A DNA stretch of 64,000 nt from Candidatus Pacearchaeota archaeon. Its GTDB lineage: Bacteria > Patescibacteriota > Minisyncoccia > Minisyncoccales > Minisyncoccaceae. Shown piece by piece: positions 1 through 7,497 of this stretch (positions within the stretch are counted from its first letter, which is position 1; each line of letters opens with the position of its first letter). The notes beneath the pieces are model-generated. The model saw only the letters and a program-made list of their open reading frames with translations. It did no database searches and was not told where the DNA came from. Position numbers and translations under genes: made by a program. The DNA lies in assembly GCA_035404185.1 (NCBI GenBank), contig DAONGN010000001.1, positions 548,602 through 612,601 of the forward strand, given 5' to 3'.

Positions 1-305
1 AAGTGCTCGACTATCTCCCGAGCATATGGCAGTAGAGGCATAGCTTTTTCGCTAAACCATTTTTCGAGTAGCTTTTTCTTTTTCTCCCAGAGATATCCTA
101 TCTCAACATTGAGATTGAAATCCCTGATCAATTCCTGATCGATTTGTTTACCGCTTTTACCAGCGTATCCGAAATAAATTTCCTTGGTGAGTTCAATACC
201 AAACTCTCGTAGTGGTATAACCCATCCTTGCCATTGGTAATACTCACTGTCAAAGAGCACACCATCAAGGTCAACGATAAGACCAATAATGTCTTCTTTC
301 ATCAT
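1..305 (-). CDS. HAD-family phosphatase, partial (C-terminus outside window)
   Basis: Only the N-terminal ~100 residues are present. The start is a double ATG (MMKEDIIG) preceded by a GGAG ribosome site. It shows the HAD motif I DLDGV and is very close to the complete HAD protein at 1224-1883 (shared DLDGVLFDSEYYQWQGW, AGKxGKQID, FNLN, KWFSE, AMPL.PYA), by eye about 70% identical. HAD proteins of this type are usually phosphomonoesterases or beta-phosphoglucomutases; the substrate is not evident. Codon use is less AT-rich than the paralogue and the gene has its own promoter (370-397), which places it in the class 2 set of this window. Confidence 0.85.
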   Translation of the reverse strand, partial: MMKEDIIGLIVDLDGVLFDSEYYQWQGWVIPLREFGIELTKEIYFGYAGKSGKQIDQELIRDFNLNVEIGYLWEKKKKLLEKWFSEKAMPLLPYAREIVEH

Positions 306-369
306 GATTCTCCTTTTCAAACAACAATAATGTTCTGATTACAATTAATCATTAAACCAGAATAAGACT

Positions 370-397
370 AATATAAACAATTATAGTGTTTTGTCAA
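370..397 (-). promoter_or_regulatory. Sigma70-type promoter of the partial HAD gene
   Basis: On the minus strand TTGACA (392-397) is followed after 16 bases by TATATT (370-375). The HAD start codon lies 65 bases downstream, with a GGAG site just before it. Confidence 0.65.
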
Positions 398-408
398 ACT
401 ACTAACCC

Positions 409-436
409 TTGACATTTTACCAAATATTATTATAAT
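409..436 (+). promoter_or_regulatory. Consensus sigma70 promoter for the 50-residue membrane protein
   Basis: TTGACA (409-414) and TATAAT (431-436) are separated by 16 bases, a full match to both consensus hexamers. An AGGAGG site and the ATG at 455 follow at once. Confidence 0.8.
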
Positions 437-454
437 AAATGTAGGAGGAATGTT

Positions 455-607
455 ATGGATCGTTCAGATGCTATATTTATCCCATTAGTAATCATAGCAG
501 GGATATTGACGATAACAGGACTCACCACAAAGAATTATCTTCTTTTATTTATGGTAGTGCTACTCATTTTTATCCCAGCATTTGATGCTTTCGAAAGTAT
601 TTCATAA
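455..607 (+). CDS. Small hydrophobic protein, 50 aa
   Basis: This short gene begins MDRSDAIFIPLV and ends DAFESIS. Two hydrophobic stretches (about residues 7-20 and 29-43) suggest two short membrane segments. Support for it being real: a consensus promoter at 409-436, an AGGAGG ribosome site six bases before the ATG, and a strong intrinsic terminator four bases after the stop, so the whole unit is a compact monocistron. The family is not recognised. It stands divergent from the partial HAD gene and convergent with the DMT-type transporter gene. Confidence 0.7.
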   Translation: MDRSDAIFIPLVIIAGILTITGLTTKNYLLLFMVVLLIFIPAFDAFESIS

Positions 608-610
608 AAA

Positions 611-647
611 CCGGACATGGATAAACCATTATCCGGCTCTTTTTTTA
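611..647 (+). terminator. Intrinsic terminator of the 50-aa gene
   Basis: The stem CCGGA...ATCCGG (611-636), with an inner ATGG/CCAT, is followed by CTC and a run of T. Confidence 0.85.
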
Positions 648-689
648 TTGAGAAACGTGATATTCGATTATTCTCCGTCAATACCGATA

Positions 690-1211
690 TTATTTACTCA
701 CCAATATACTACCAATAACAATTAAAGCCGCTCCAGTGACCACCTTAATTCTTGCGTCAGGAGCTGGAAGCTCATGCAATATTGCTATTCCCAAAAAGAC
801 TGCAATCAATGTATTTGTATTATAAATAGGAACTAATTTGGCTGCTTCTACTCCAGTAGAAAAAGCCAAAAAGGTAAAAATCATGCCTATTGCCCAAAGG
901 GCACCCGATAAAAATCCTAATATTAAAACTGCAGGAGTAATCATAACTCCTGTTTCTTTTAAAGCTAAAATAACGTAAATGATTATAATTCCCATTATTA
1001 CAAAACCAGCAGTCTTCATTAAGAAACTTAGATTTTCTGTTTTAATTAAAAAAAATAAAAGAAACACCAACATTATTCCCGCAAACATTAACAATGAAGC
1101 ATTAGCAGGTTGAATCTTTAAATATTTTTCTGAAGTGACTACTTTTGAAATAACGGCGTAGGTTCCAAAAAAAAGAGAACTAATCAAGCCGTAAATTAAC
1201 CATGTTGGCAT
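690..1211 (-). CDS. EamA/DMT-type membrane transporter-like protein, 173 aa
   Basis: Five hydrophobic segments span nearly the whole protein (starts MPTWLIYGLISSLFFGTYAV, ends GAALIVIGSILVSK). The spacing and the C-terminal helix pair with VPIYNTNTLIAVFLG and GAALIVIGS are like one EamA repeat. Typical EamA transporters have ten helices, so this is a half-size form that would need to dimerise. The substrate is unknown. The start is 13 bases beyond the stop of the HAD gene at 1224-1883, which is transcribed first, so the two may be co-transcribed. Confidence 0.7.
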   Translation of the reverse strand: MPTWLIYGLISSLFFGTYAVISKVVTSEKYLKIQPANASLLMFAGIMLVFLLFFLIKTENLSFLMKTAGFVIMGIIIIYVILALKETGVMITPAVLILGFLSGALWAIGMIFTFLAFSTGVEAAKLVPIYNTNTLIAVFLGIAILHELPAPDARIKVVTGAALIVIGSILVSK

Positions 1212-1223
1212 ATTTTTATTAAT

Positions 1224-1883
1224 TTAATTATTAAAAAATTCAACCACCTCTTTTAATGAAGAAACAACCTTATCGGCTTTTGAAAAGTCTTGTTTTTCTG
1301 AATATTCATTAGGGATAACAAAACAATTAACGCCAGCTGATTTAGCAGATTGCAATCCATATTGAGTATCTTCGAAGGCTAAACACTCTTCTGGTTTCAA
1401 TCCTAACTTTTCTGCTGCATATAAATAAATATCGGGCCATGGCTTACTTCTTGCGACATCACTTCCCGCAGCAATAACTGAGAAATACTTAATAAAATCA
1501 TTCTTTTCTAGTTTTGTGATGATTTCTTCTGTATCTCCTCCTGAACACAATGCGACTTTAAATCGAGAATTGTTTGCAAAATATTCAGCTGCCTCTTTGG
1601 CATAAGGCATTAAAGGCATAGCTGCTTCGCTAAACCATTTTCCGATTAAAGGTTGTTTTGCCTTTAAAAGCGTTCCAATTTCAATATTCAAATTAAAATC
1701 TTTGATTAATTCTTCATCAATCTGTTTTCCATTCTTTCCTGCGTACTTAAAATACATCTCTTTGGTTAATTCTATCCCATATTCTCTTAATGGTTCAACC
1801 CAACCTTGCCATTGATAGTATTCACTATCAAACAACACACCATCTAAATCAAATATTATTCCCTTTATATCTTCTTTGTTCAT
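1224..1883 (-). CDS. HAD-superfamily hydrolase (phosphatase/phosphoglucomutase-like)
   Basis: The start chosen is ATG (MNKEDIKG), because the class 2 paralogue at 1-305 starts at the same point; an in-frame TTG lies nine codons upstream. HAD motifs are all visible: motif I FDLDGVLFDS (nucleophile Asp12, Asp14), motif II CSGG near residue 115, motif III Lys in RSKPWPDIY near 148, and motif IV FEDTQYG near 170. The helical cap sits between motifs I and II, as in subfamily I (beta-phosphoglucomutase/PGP-like). No SD is present. Given the inositol-phosphate synthases nearby, an inositol or sugar phosphate substrate is possible, but that is only inference. Confidence 0.85.
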   Translation of the reverse strand: MNKEDIKGIIFDLDGVLFDSEYYQWQGWVEPLREYGIELTKEMYFKYAGKNGKQIDEELIKDFNLNIEIGTLLKAKQPLIGKWFSEAAMPLMPYAKEAAEYFANNSRFKVALCSGGDTEEIITKLEKNDFIKYFSVIAAGSDVARSKPWPDIYLYAAEKLGLKPEECLAFEDTQYGLQSAKSAGVNCFVIPNEYSEKQDFSKADKVVSSLKEVVEFFNN

Positions 1884-1939
1884 TTTCTTAATTTTAATAT
1901 TATACTCCAATAATACATTATGTTTTATTTTAAGGCAAT

Positions 1940-1965
1940 AAAAAAAGGAGAACTTGGTGTCTCCT
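1940..1965 (-). terminator. Intrinsic terminator after the fused inositol-phosphate synthase
   Basis: The stem AGGAGA/TCTCCT (1946-1965) is followed on the minus strand by seven T. The stem has the same closing sequence as the D hairpins of the 53.9-57.5 kb island. Confidence 0.8.
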
Positions 1966-1967
1966 GC

Positions 1968-3911
1968 CTATGCTGTTGATTTTATAGGACTTATTGTATA
2001 ATTTTCTCCGCAAAGGAAATGACCATAGAGTCCTTCCTGTAGATAGCTGGCTAGAATGTGCTTATTGCTATTGACTGAAGATTTTTTGATCTTCTTGTTT
2101 GAATCAACGGTCACTACCGGAACGATAATGTCATTGATATCAAGAGCAAAAACTTGTTCTGTTCCACGGTTACCGAAAGTAATTACTCCGGTGCTTCCTG
2201 AAAGAATTGCCTTCTTCATTGTTTCATGATCCGTGTGTTTGCAAACCACTACTTCAATGTCTTTCTGACAAGCAAGTTTTTTGATTCCCTCAATTCTCAA
2301 ATCGTATCCATAGTGGGATTCCTTTTGTCGTAAAACGACCACTCGGGAAATGTCCACTCTTGATACCAACTCCTGGAAAAGTTCCTGGCCCAGAACAAAT
2401 TCGTCCATTCCTACATAGCCACAAATGTTGGGCAGTGCAGACGCGTATTCCTTGTCCGGAGGAACATTGATTCCGTAGAGATTGATCTCTGGGTAAGCTT
2501 TGAGAATGTTGATTATCTTTCCTTTGAAATTCCGTTCTGTTATACAGAAGGAAAGGAATAGATTCTTCTCGTATCCGGGACCAAAGCTGTGCAGTCTGGC
2601 AGTTGCCTTCTCGATGAGTTTGATAAGCTCATTGGTATCATCGTAGCTGTCTTCCAGAGATGTTACTTCCAGATGAATTCCCGCATCGTTTGCTTGCTGC
2701 TTGGCTTCCTGACAAATCGAAGTCCATACTTCGGAATAGTCTTCGCCAGAATTGGCAAAGTCTTTTGTTCGGGAAGGAGCAATCATGATGTTTCGGCAAC
2801 CATCGGAAATGAATTTCTCCATCTCTTCGCGAGCCTTGTCATCATTCACTTGCTGGGGTGGATGCTTCATGAAGTAGGAACAGGCGGGCAAAATGGCTCC
2901 GCTCAGACCTCGATCAAGAGCAATCCGCAGAATCCTGATAGCATCAATGATACATCCGGCTGAATTAGGAGAGTCTTCTACCGACAGTTTGAGTTCAAGG
3001 CTCATCGGAACATCTCCGAATTGATTCCCCTTGATGCTGATATCGGCAATCTTGTTGTCCTTCAGAGCATAGTTATATCCACTTGGTCCAGCATAAAACT
3101 TGCTTTTAGACAACCTCTCTCTTAAGAGACATTGAATGGCCTCTCCCTTGGAAATTACCTTTGTGATGTTTCTTATTTTTAGCAACATATTTAAGAAATC
3201 TGTGTTGCCACCGATATTATCCTGATAGGTCTCCGTAATACGAATCCCTCTCTTTACAAAAAGATCGACGAGAGAACGGTGGACAATAGTCGATCCCACT
3301 TGGGATTTTACATCGTCACCGATACAAGGCAGTCCGGCTTCCTTGAATCTGCTTTCCCAGACATTGTCAGAAACAATGAATATAGGCATGCAGTTGATGA
3401 AAGCACAATTTGCCTTGAGTGCGGCTTCCGCATAATACTCGACAGCTTTCTGACTGCCAACCGGGAGGTAACAAATCAATATTTGCGCACCCGATTTGAT
3501 AAGCTCTGCAGCCACATCAACCGACTCTTCGTCTGAGACGACGAAAGTTTGGTCCGGTGGATAATTAACCATATGAGGAGCAACGCCATCGAGCACTGGG
3601 CCCATTTTGACGGTTACTCCTGACAATGGAATATTCGGGCAAAAAACTTTTGTGCAGTTAGGCTTTTCGAAAATAGCCTGACTCACATCTTTGCCGACTT
3701 TTCTCTTGTCTACATCAAAGGCAGTCACAACTTCAATGTCTGAAATCGTGTATCCACCAATGGTGTTGTGCATCAAGCCATCCACTACTCGGCTATCATC
3801 TTTCACTGTTTTGTAATAGTGAATTCCCTGAAAAAGGGATGAAAAACAGTTTCCGACTCCGATAACCGCGATCTTAATCTTTTTCTTTGCGTTGTTGACA
3901 TTTTGCATCAT
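1968..3911 (-). CDS. Inositol-3-phosphate synthase fused to a sugar-binding (type 1 periplasmic-binding-protein-like) domain
   Basis: The start is an ATG-ATG pair behind TTGGAG; longer in-frame starts would remove that SD. Residues ~10-375 are a short-type myo-inositol-1-phosphate synthase: NAD-binding GVGNCFSS, DVDKRKVGKDV, LPVGSQKA, IGDDVKSQ, GGNTDFLN, LSVEDSPNSAGC. It is roughly half identical to the separate synthase at 6007-7152. Residues ~380-647 match the whole protein at 4083-4967, including INVPPD, GYVGM and HYGYDLRI, a pattern like RbsB/LacI sugar-binding folds. No signal peptide is present, so it should act in the cytoplasm. A binding domain fused to an inositol synthase suggests feedback sensing by a sugar or inositol ligand (inference). 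It has class 2 codon use, with its own promoter and terminator. Confidence 0.85.
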   Translation of the reverse strand: MMQNVNNAKKKIKIAVIGVGNCFSSLFQGIHYYKTVKDDSRVVDGLMHNTIGGYTISDIEVVTAFDVDKRKVGKDVSQAIFEKPNCTKVFCPNIPLSGVTVKMGPVLDGVAPHMVNYPPDQTFVVSDEESVDVAAELIKSGAQILICYLPVGSQKAVEYYAEAALKANCAFINCMPIFIVSDNVWESRFKEAGLPCIGDDVKSQVGSTIVHRSLVDLFVKRGIRITETYQDNIGGNTDFLNMLLKIRNITKVISKGEAIQCLLRERLSKSKFYAGPSGYNYALKDNKIADISIKGNQFGDVPMSLELKLSVEDSPNSAGCIIDAIRILRIALDRGLSGAILPACSYFMKHPPQQVNDDKAREEMEKFISDGCRNIMIAPSRTKDFANSGEDYSEVWTSICQEAKQQANDAGIHLEVTSLEDSYDDTNELIKLIEKATARLHSFGPGYEKNLFLSFCITERNFKGKIINILKAYPEINLYGINVPPDKEYASALPNICGYVGMDEFVLGQELFQELVSRVDISRVVVLRQKESHYGYDLRIEGIKKLACQKDIEVVVCKHTDHETMKKAILSGSTGVITFGNRGTEQVFALDINDIIVPVVTVDSNKKIKKSSVNSNKHILASYLQEGLYGHFLCGENYTISPIKSTA

Positions 3912-3980
3912 AATCAACTCCAATAGTAATCTCAAAATACTGTTACGTTTCCTAGTAATTTAGCTAAGAAACATAATATT

Positions 3981-4010
3981 ATTATACAATATATCTATAC
4001 TATTTGTCAA
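3981..4010 (-). promoter_or_regulatory. Promoter of the fused inositol-phosphate synthase
   Basis: On the minus strand TTGACA (4005-4010), 18 bases, TATAAT (3981-3986). It is back-to-back with the promoter of the rightward gene at 4083. Confidence 0.75.
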
Positions 4011-4012
4011 TA

Positions 4013-4041
4013 TTGACGTAATCCCCAATTTATACCATATT
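4013..4041 (+). promoter_or_regulatory. Probable promoter of the sugar-binding-like gene
   Basis: TTGACG (4013-4018) with CATATT (4036-4041) 17 bases on; other AT-rich hexamers nearby could serve as -10. A leader hairpin CAGCAA...TTGCTG (4048-4073) lies between promoter and the GAGGTGAG ribosome site. Confidence 0.5.
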
Positions 4042-4082
4042 ATAACCAGCAACCTTCAACTAAAAGTTTGCTGAGGTGAGTC

Positions 4083-4967
4083 ATGAAACTCAGAGAAGAC
4101 TTGATCATACTGACTACGCACAGCCGAATTGATCCGGCCCAAAAACATTCTTCAGTCTGGAGGCAAATTGCCGAAGGATTTGGAAATTATGTCGAGTATA
4201 ATTCTTCAATTTCCTGTCTTATTCACTCTCTTCACGAGAATTACAGCGACATTGAGGAATACCTACAGACGGTACCGAAATCAAAAGCAAAAAATCCAGG
4301 AGCGATGGTTCTTCCTCTGACCCCTCAGCAGGGAGAATACGAAGAACGACTTCTCAAAATGCTCGAAGCATATGAAGGGTTCATCGTTGCAATAAACGTC
4401 CCTCCGGATATCAATGCAAAGGAGCGACTCAAAAACCTACGTGGATACGTAGGCATGAATGAAGTCGACGCTGGCAAAATGGCAGCAAAAGCGTTACTGT
4501 CTCGCTACTCAAAGCCCAGCTGCATTTACGTGCCACGCGATAAGCCTATGCACTACGGATACGACCTGAGAATTGCGGGCATCAAGGATATAGCCAAGCC
4601 GGTCAATATCACTGTCTGCGAAATTGACATTAACAATGAGAAAAATTCTCATGTTATCTGTCAAGCAATGGAATCTGCAGTCTTCGTCACTCTCGGTCCA
4701 GTCGGAACTTCCTTCGCCCAGAAAGTAAAAAAGGAATTCCCTGAAAAAGTCCTTGGTATCGTCGCCATGGATCTTAACCCAGAGACCGCAGCCGGCATCA
4801 GATCGAGAGACATAATCTGTGCTCTCATCCAGCATCCCCGCGAACAAGGAGCAAAAGCTGCCGAGTTGGCAATCAAATTGCTGACCAAGCAAGTAACCGC
4901 CCCGTATACCGAAATATTTTGTGGTCCGACTCTGGTCGACCTCAACAATCTCTCGGTCTTCGAATGA
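4083..4967 (+). CDS. Cytoplasmic sugar-binding-like protein (type 1 periplasmic-binding-protein fold)
   Basis: The protein has 294 residues with no signal peptide or DNA-binding domain. It is homologous along its length to the C-terminal domain of the fused inositol-phosphate synthase transcribed divergently from the same intergenic region (shared INVPPD, LxGYVGM, HYGYDLRIxGIK). The order of motifs is like RbsB or LacI-type ligand-binding domains. A GAGGTGAG ribosome site lies just before the ATG, preceded by a hairpin, and a terminator overlaps the stop codon. The likely role is a soluble ligand sensor working with the inositol-phosphate synthase (inference). A lone solute-binding fold without a transporter in the cytoplasm is unusual. 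Confidence 0.6.
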   Translation: MKLREDLIILTTHSRIDPAQKHSSVWRQIAEGFGNYVEYNSSISCLIHSLHENYSDIEEYLQTVPKSKAKNPGAMVLPLTPQQGEYEERLLKMLEAYEGFIVAINVPPDINAKERLKNLRGYVGMNEVDAGKMAAKALLSRYSKPSCIYVPRDKPMHYGYDLRIAGIKDIAKPVNITVCEIDINNEKNSHVICQAMESAVFVTLGPVGTSFAQKVKKEFPEKVLGIVAMDLNPETAAGIRSRDIICALIQHPREQGAKAAELAIKLLTKQVTAPYTEIFCGPTLVDLNNLSVFE

Positions 4968-4997
4968 ACAGCCTTTTATTTGTTCATTCTTTTTTTA
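4962..4997 (+). terminator. Intrinsic terminator overlapping the stop codon
   Basis: The perfect 9-bp stem GAATGAACA/TGTTCATTC (4962-4989) is followed by a T run. The TGA stop of the upstream gene is inside the stem. Confidence 0.85.
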
Positions 4998-4999
4998 TA

Positions 5000-5024
5000 C
5001 AAAAAACACCCTCTTTCGAGGGTG
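5000..5024 (-). terminator. Terminator of the lipid-synthesis operon
   Basis: The stem CACCCTC/GAGGGTG (5007-5024) has a TTTC/GAAA loop and a run of T on the minus strand (5000-5006). It ends the minus-strand operon 7152-5031. Confidence 0.8.
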
Positions 5025-5030
5025 CTCTCT

Positions 5031-5636
5031 TTATTGTTTATTTATCGAGATTGCTGAGTGGAATCTTTGAAGCGCAGTAAAGTTTGCTAAAATGGCAATT
5101 ACCGCCACAACGTAAGTCATATACAAATAGTTAGGATAAATAACTCCTAAAATCAAAGCAATGAAAATTAAAATTAATCTCTCCCCTCTTGATAATAATC
5201 CCCCTTTCAGTTCCTGATTAACTAAATCTTTTTCTTTAGCCGCTGCCTTAACATAAGTTGTAACCACTGAACCAAAGATTGCTAGATATACCCAAGCCTG
5301 TCCAGGGATTATAAATGTTGGAAGAGCTAAGAAAAACATTCCAAAGAAAATAATACCTTCGACATATCTATCAAAAACAGTATCCAAATATGCTCCAACT
5401 TTACTCGACATATTTTTAGCTCTAGCTACCGCTCCATCAATAAAATCCAAACCAGCCGCAACTAAGAAAAATACAATTGCCCAAATTAGATTCTCCTTAA
5501 TCATGTACCATAATCCAACTAAAGCAAAAATTCCTGAAAGATAGGTGTATTGATTAGGAGTCAATGGTAAAGCACCAAAAATCTTACCAACCAATTTTTC
5601 TAAATCTTTAAACCAATGTCTTTTTGTATCTAACAT
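5031..5636 (-). CDS. CDP-alcohol phosphatidyltransferase (phosphatidylinositol-phosphate synthase-like)
   Basis: A membrane enzyme of 201 aa with about six hydrophobic segments. The CDP-alcohol phosphatidyltransferase signature is complete, DFIDGAVAR followed by GAYLDTVFD near residues 65-90, carrying the four metal- and substrate-binding Asp residues. It joins a CDP-diacylglycerol-type lipid to an alcohol headgroup. It lies in an operon with an inositol-phosphate synthase (6007-7152) and a small winged-helix protein. The headgroup is therefore probably inositol phosphate, giving a phosphatidylinositol-phosphate (or archaetidyl analogue). The family is certain; the substrate rests on context. 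No SD is seen. Confidence 0.85.
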   Translation of the reverse strand: MLDTKRHWFKDLEKLVGKIFGALPLTPNQYTYLSGIFALVGLWYMIKENLIWAIVFFLVAAGLDFIDGAVARAKNMSSKVGAYLDTVFDRYVEGIIFFGMFFLALPTFIIPGQAWVYLAIFGSVVTTYVKAAAKEKDLVNQELKGGLLSRGERLILIFIALILGVIYPNYLYMTYVVAVIAILANFTALQRFHSAISINKQ

Positions 5637-5687
5637 ATTTTTAATAATTATTTATTATTTATTAAAACTAAAACAGCTAAAAAGCTG

Positions 5688-5987
5688 TTATAGTTTCTGT
5701 ATTAAATTTGAAGAATAGGCTTTCATTGCTTCTAATTCTTTCAATCCTTTTTCAGTAGTTTTGTAGGCCTTCTTGCCAGCATTTCTTTCACGACTAACAT
5801 ATTTATCACTCTTTAATCTAAATAAAACACTTTTAACCATTAACTCATTAGGAAGAAAACCGAACTTCTCGAAAATCAATCTTGAAACATCTTCTTCTTT
5901 AACTTCAACTTCCTTACCTAAAGAAAGAATGAATGTCCATAGATTGCCTTCAGTAACTGAATTGATGAATCTTTTGTTTGGTTCCAT
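5688..5987 (-). CDS. Small PadR-like winged-helix regulator
   Basis: The 99-residue protein has the layout of a PadR-type winged helix: an N-terminal helix, FGFLPNELMVKSVLFRLKSDKYV (recognition helix), then the wing GKKAYKTTEKGLKELEAM. It resembles the protein at 7949-8251 (NLW.xIL, FGF.P, VLxRL, Y.TxxGxKEL), so the window encodes two of this kind. It sits between the inositol-phosphate synthase and the CDP-alcohol transferase in one operon and may regulate it. The dyad inside the operon promoter (7193-7210) would be a natural target (inference). Confidence 0.65.
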   Translation of the reverse strand: MEPNKRFINSVTEGNLWTFILSLGKEVEVKEEDVSRLIFEKFGFLPNELMVKSVLFRLKSDKYVSRERNAGKKAYKTTEKGLKELEAMKAYSSNLIQKL

Positions 5988-6006
5988 AGTTTTTTATTTT
6001 ATTATA

Positions 6007-7152
6007 TTACCTTTCTCTTTTATTAGCAATAAATTCTTCAATCATTTCTCTGGCTTTTTCATCAGTGAATTGAGTCATGGGGTGTTTCATGAAGTAAGCA
6101 GAAGAAGATAATAGTGTTCCACCAATTCCCCTATCCAAACCAATCTTTAATAATCTGATAGCATCGATAACACAACCAGCTGAGTTAGGAGAATCTTCTA
6201 CTGATAATCTTAACTCCAATTCTACTGGCACATTACCAAACTTCCTTCCTTCCATACGAATGAAACAAACTTTGTTATCCTTCAAGAAAGGAACCCAGTC
6301 TGATGGACCAACGTGTAAATTATCATAGCTCAATCTCTTAGCTAATTGAGATTCAACTGCTTCGGTCTTTGAAATCTTTTTAGTTTTCAATCTAGCTCTT
6401 TCTCCATACATATTTAAGAAGTCTGTATTTCCTCCAACGTTTAATTGATATGAACGATCAATTGTAACTCCTCTTTCTGCAAATAAGTGAGATAAAACTC
6501 GGTGAGTAATAGTTGCTCCGATTTGTGATTTAATATCGTCTCCAATACAAGGAATTCCCTTGTCTCTAAATTTCTTTTCCCATTTAGGATCAGAACAAAT
6601 AAATACAGGCATACAATTGACAAGAGCTACACCAGCATCCAAAGCTGCTTGGGCATAGAATTCAACTGCTTTCTGTGAGCCAACAGGCATATAGTTAACT
6701 AAAACATCTGCTTTTGATTTTTTTAATTCTTCAACTACATCAACTGCCTTTTTGTCTGAAGGCAAAAAAGTCTGATCTTCAGGATAGTCTTTCATATGAG
6801 TAGCAACTCCATCTAAAATATTTCCCATTTTAACAATGACTCCTGTTTTTGGAACATCGTGACAAAAAGTTTTAGTACAGTTTGGTTTTTCAAAAATAGC
6901 TTGAGCAACATCTTTTCCAACTTTTCTTTTATCAATATCAAAACAAGCTACTATCTTGATGTCTGATATTTTGTATCCTCCTAAAACATTATGCATTAAT
7001 CCTGGAACCACTTCATCATCATTTTTAATGTCTTTGTAATAATAAATACCTTGAACCAAAGAACTTGCACAGTTACCTAATCCAGCAATAGCAATTCTAA
7101 TTTCTTTCTTCTTTTCAGTTGATTTAGCTGGCTTTACAGATTTTTTTGCCAT
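6007..7152 (-). CDS. Inositol-3-phosphate synthase (short bacterial/archaeal type)
   Basis: This converts glucose 6-phosphate to inositol 1-phosphate with NAD. At 381 aa it has the length of the short prokaryotic enzymes. Visible motifs: GLGNCASS (NAD site, about residue 24), FDIDKRKVGKDV, YMPVGSQKAVEF, IGDDIKSQIG, GGNTDFLN and LSVEDSPNSAGCVIDAIR (active-site region near 310). The N-terminal ~18 residues are a lysine-rich tail. It is first in an operon with a winged-helix protein and a CDP-alcohol phosphatidyltransferase, consistent with inositol-lipid synthesis. It lacks the C-terminal sensor domain of its paralogue at 1968-3911. Confidence 0.9.
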   Translation of the reverse strand: MAKKSVKPAKSTEKKKEIRIAIAGLGNCASSLVQGIYYYKDIKNDDEVVPGLMHNVLGGYKISDIKIVACFDIDKRKVGKDVAQAIFEKPNCTKTFCHDVPKTGVIVKMGNILDGVATHMKDYPEDQTFLPSDKKAVDVVEELKKSKADVLVNYMPVGSQKAVEFYAQAALDAGVALVNCMPVFICSDPKWEKKFRDKGIPCIGDDIKSQIGATITHRVLSHLFAERGVTIDRSYQLNVGGNTDFLNMYGERARLKTKKISKTEAVESQLAKRLSYDNLHVGPSDWVPFLKDNKVCFIRMEGRKFGNVPVELELRLSVEDSPNSAGCVIDAIRLLKIGLDRGIGGTLLSSSAYFMKHPMTQFTDEKAREMIEEFIANKRER

Positions 7153-7192
7153 ATTTATTACTTAAACTATTATGTTAATTATATTTGATTCT

Positions 7193-7220
7193 ATTTTACA
7201 CTGGTAAAATAGTTTGTCAA
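7193..7220 (-). promoter_or_regulatory. Operon promoter with an embedded dyad operator
   Basis: On the minus strand TTGACA (7215-7220), 16 bases, TAAAAT (7193-7198). A perfect dyad ATTTTAC-4-GTAAAAT (7193-7210) covers the -10 and most of the spacer, where a bound repressor would block polymerase. The winged-helix protein of the same operon is a candidate ligand. Confidence 0.65.
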
Positions 7221-7282
7221 TAAGATTATTAATAGTCACTATTGACTACTTCTCATTAAAATGTCATAAATTGGATTATCTA

Positions 7283-7312
7283 TTGCACTAAAAGATAATT
7301 GTTTGATATAAT
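7283..7312 (+). promoter_or_regulatory. Promoter of the toxin-antitoxin operon, giving a leaderless mRNA
   Basis: TTGCAC (7283-7288), 18 bases, TATAAT (7307-7312). The expected transcription start falls at about 7318-7319, on the GTG start codon itself. Confidence 0.6.
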
Positions 7313-7318
7313 AAAAAC

Positions 7319-7492
7319 GTGAAATTACTCAAAGAAATAAAAACACTCTTTATTAAATCTTCTAAAAAAGACGAAGATAATAAAGAAAAAGAATTACTTA
7401 GAACAAAGGTAATTAAAGGTACCGATTTTGCTGTACGCGAATATGGCGAAGTATTTAAAAAATTAGCTGAATACGATAGAACTCTAAATTAA
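7319..7492 (+). CDS. Putative antitoxin of the Fic/Doc pair, 57 aa
   Basis: It starts with GTG (MKLLKEIKTLF) and ends KKLAEYDRTLN, five bases before the Fic/Doc gene. It is small and strongly charged with a lysine/glutamate-rich first half, then a compact segment TDFAVREYGEVFKKLAEYDR. Position and size fit an antitoxin. It does not show the usual Phd DNA-binding domain, so the assignment rests on context. The promoter at 7283-7312 implies a leaderless message. Confidence 0.55.
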   Translation: MKLLKEIKTLFIKSSKKDEDNKEKELLRTKVIKGTDFAVREYGEVFKKLAEYDRTLN

Positions 7493-7497
7493 TCTCT

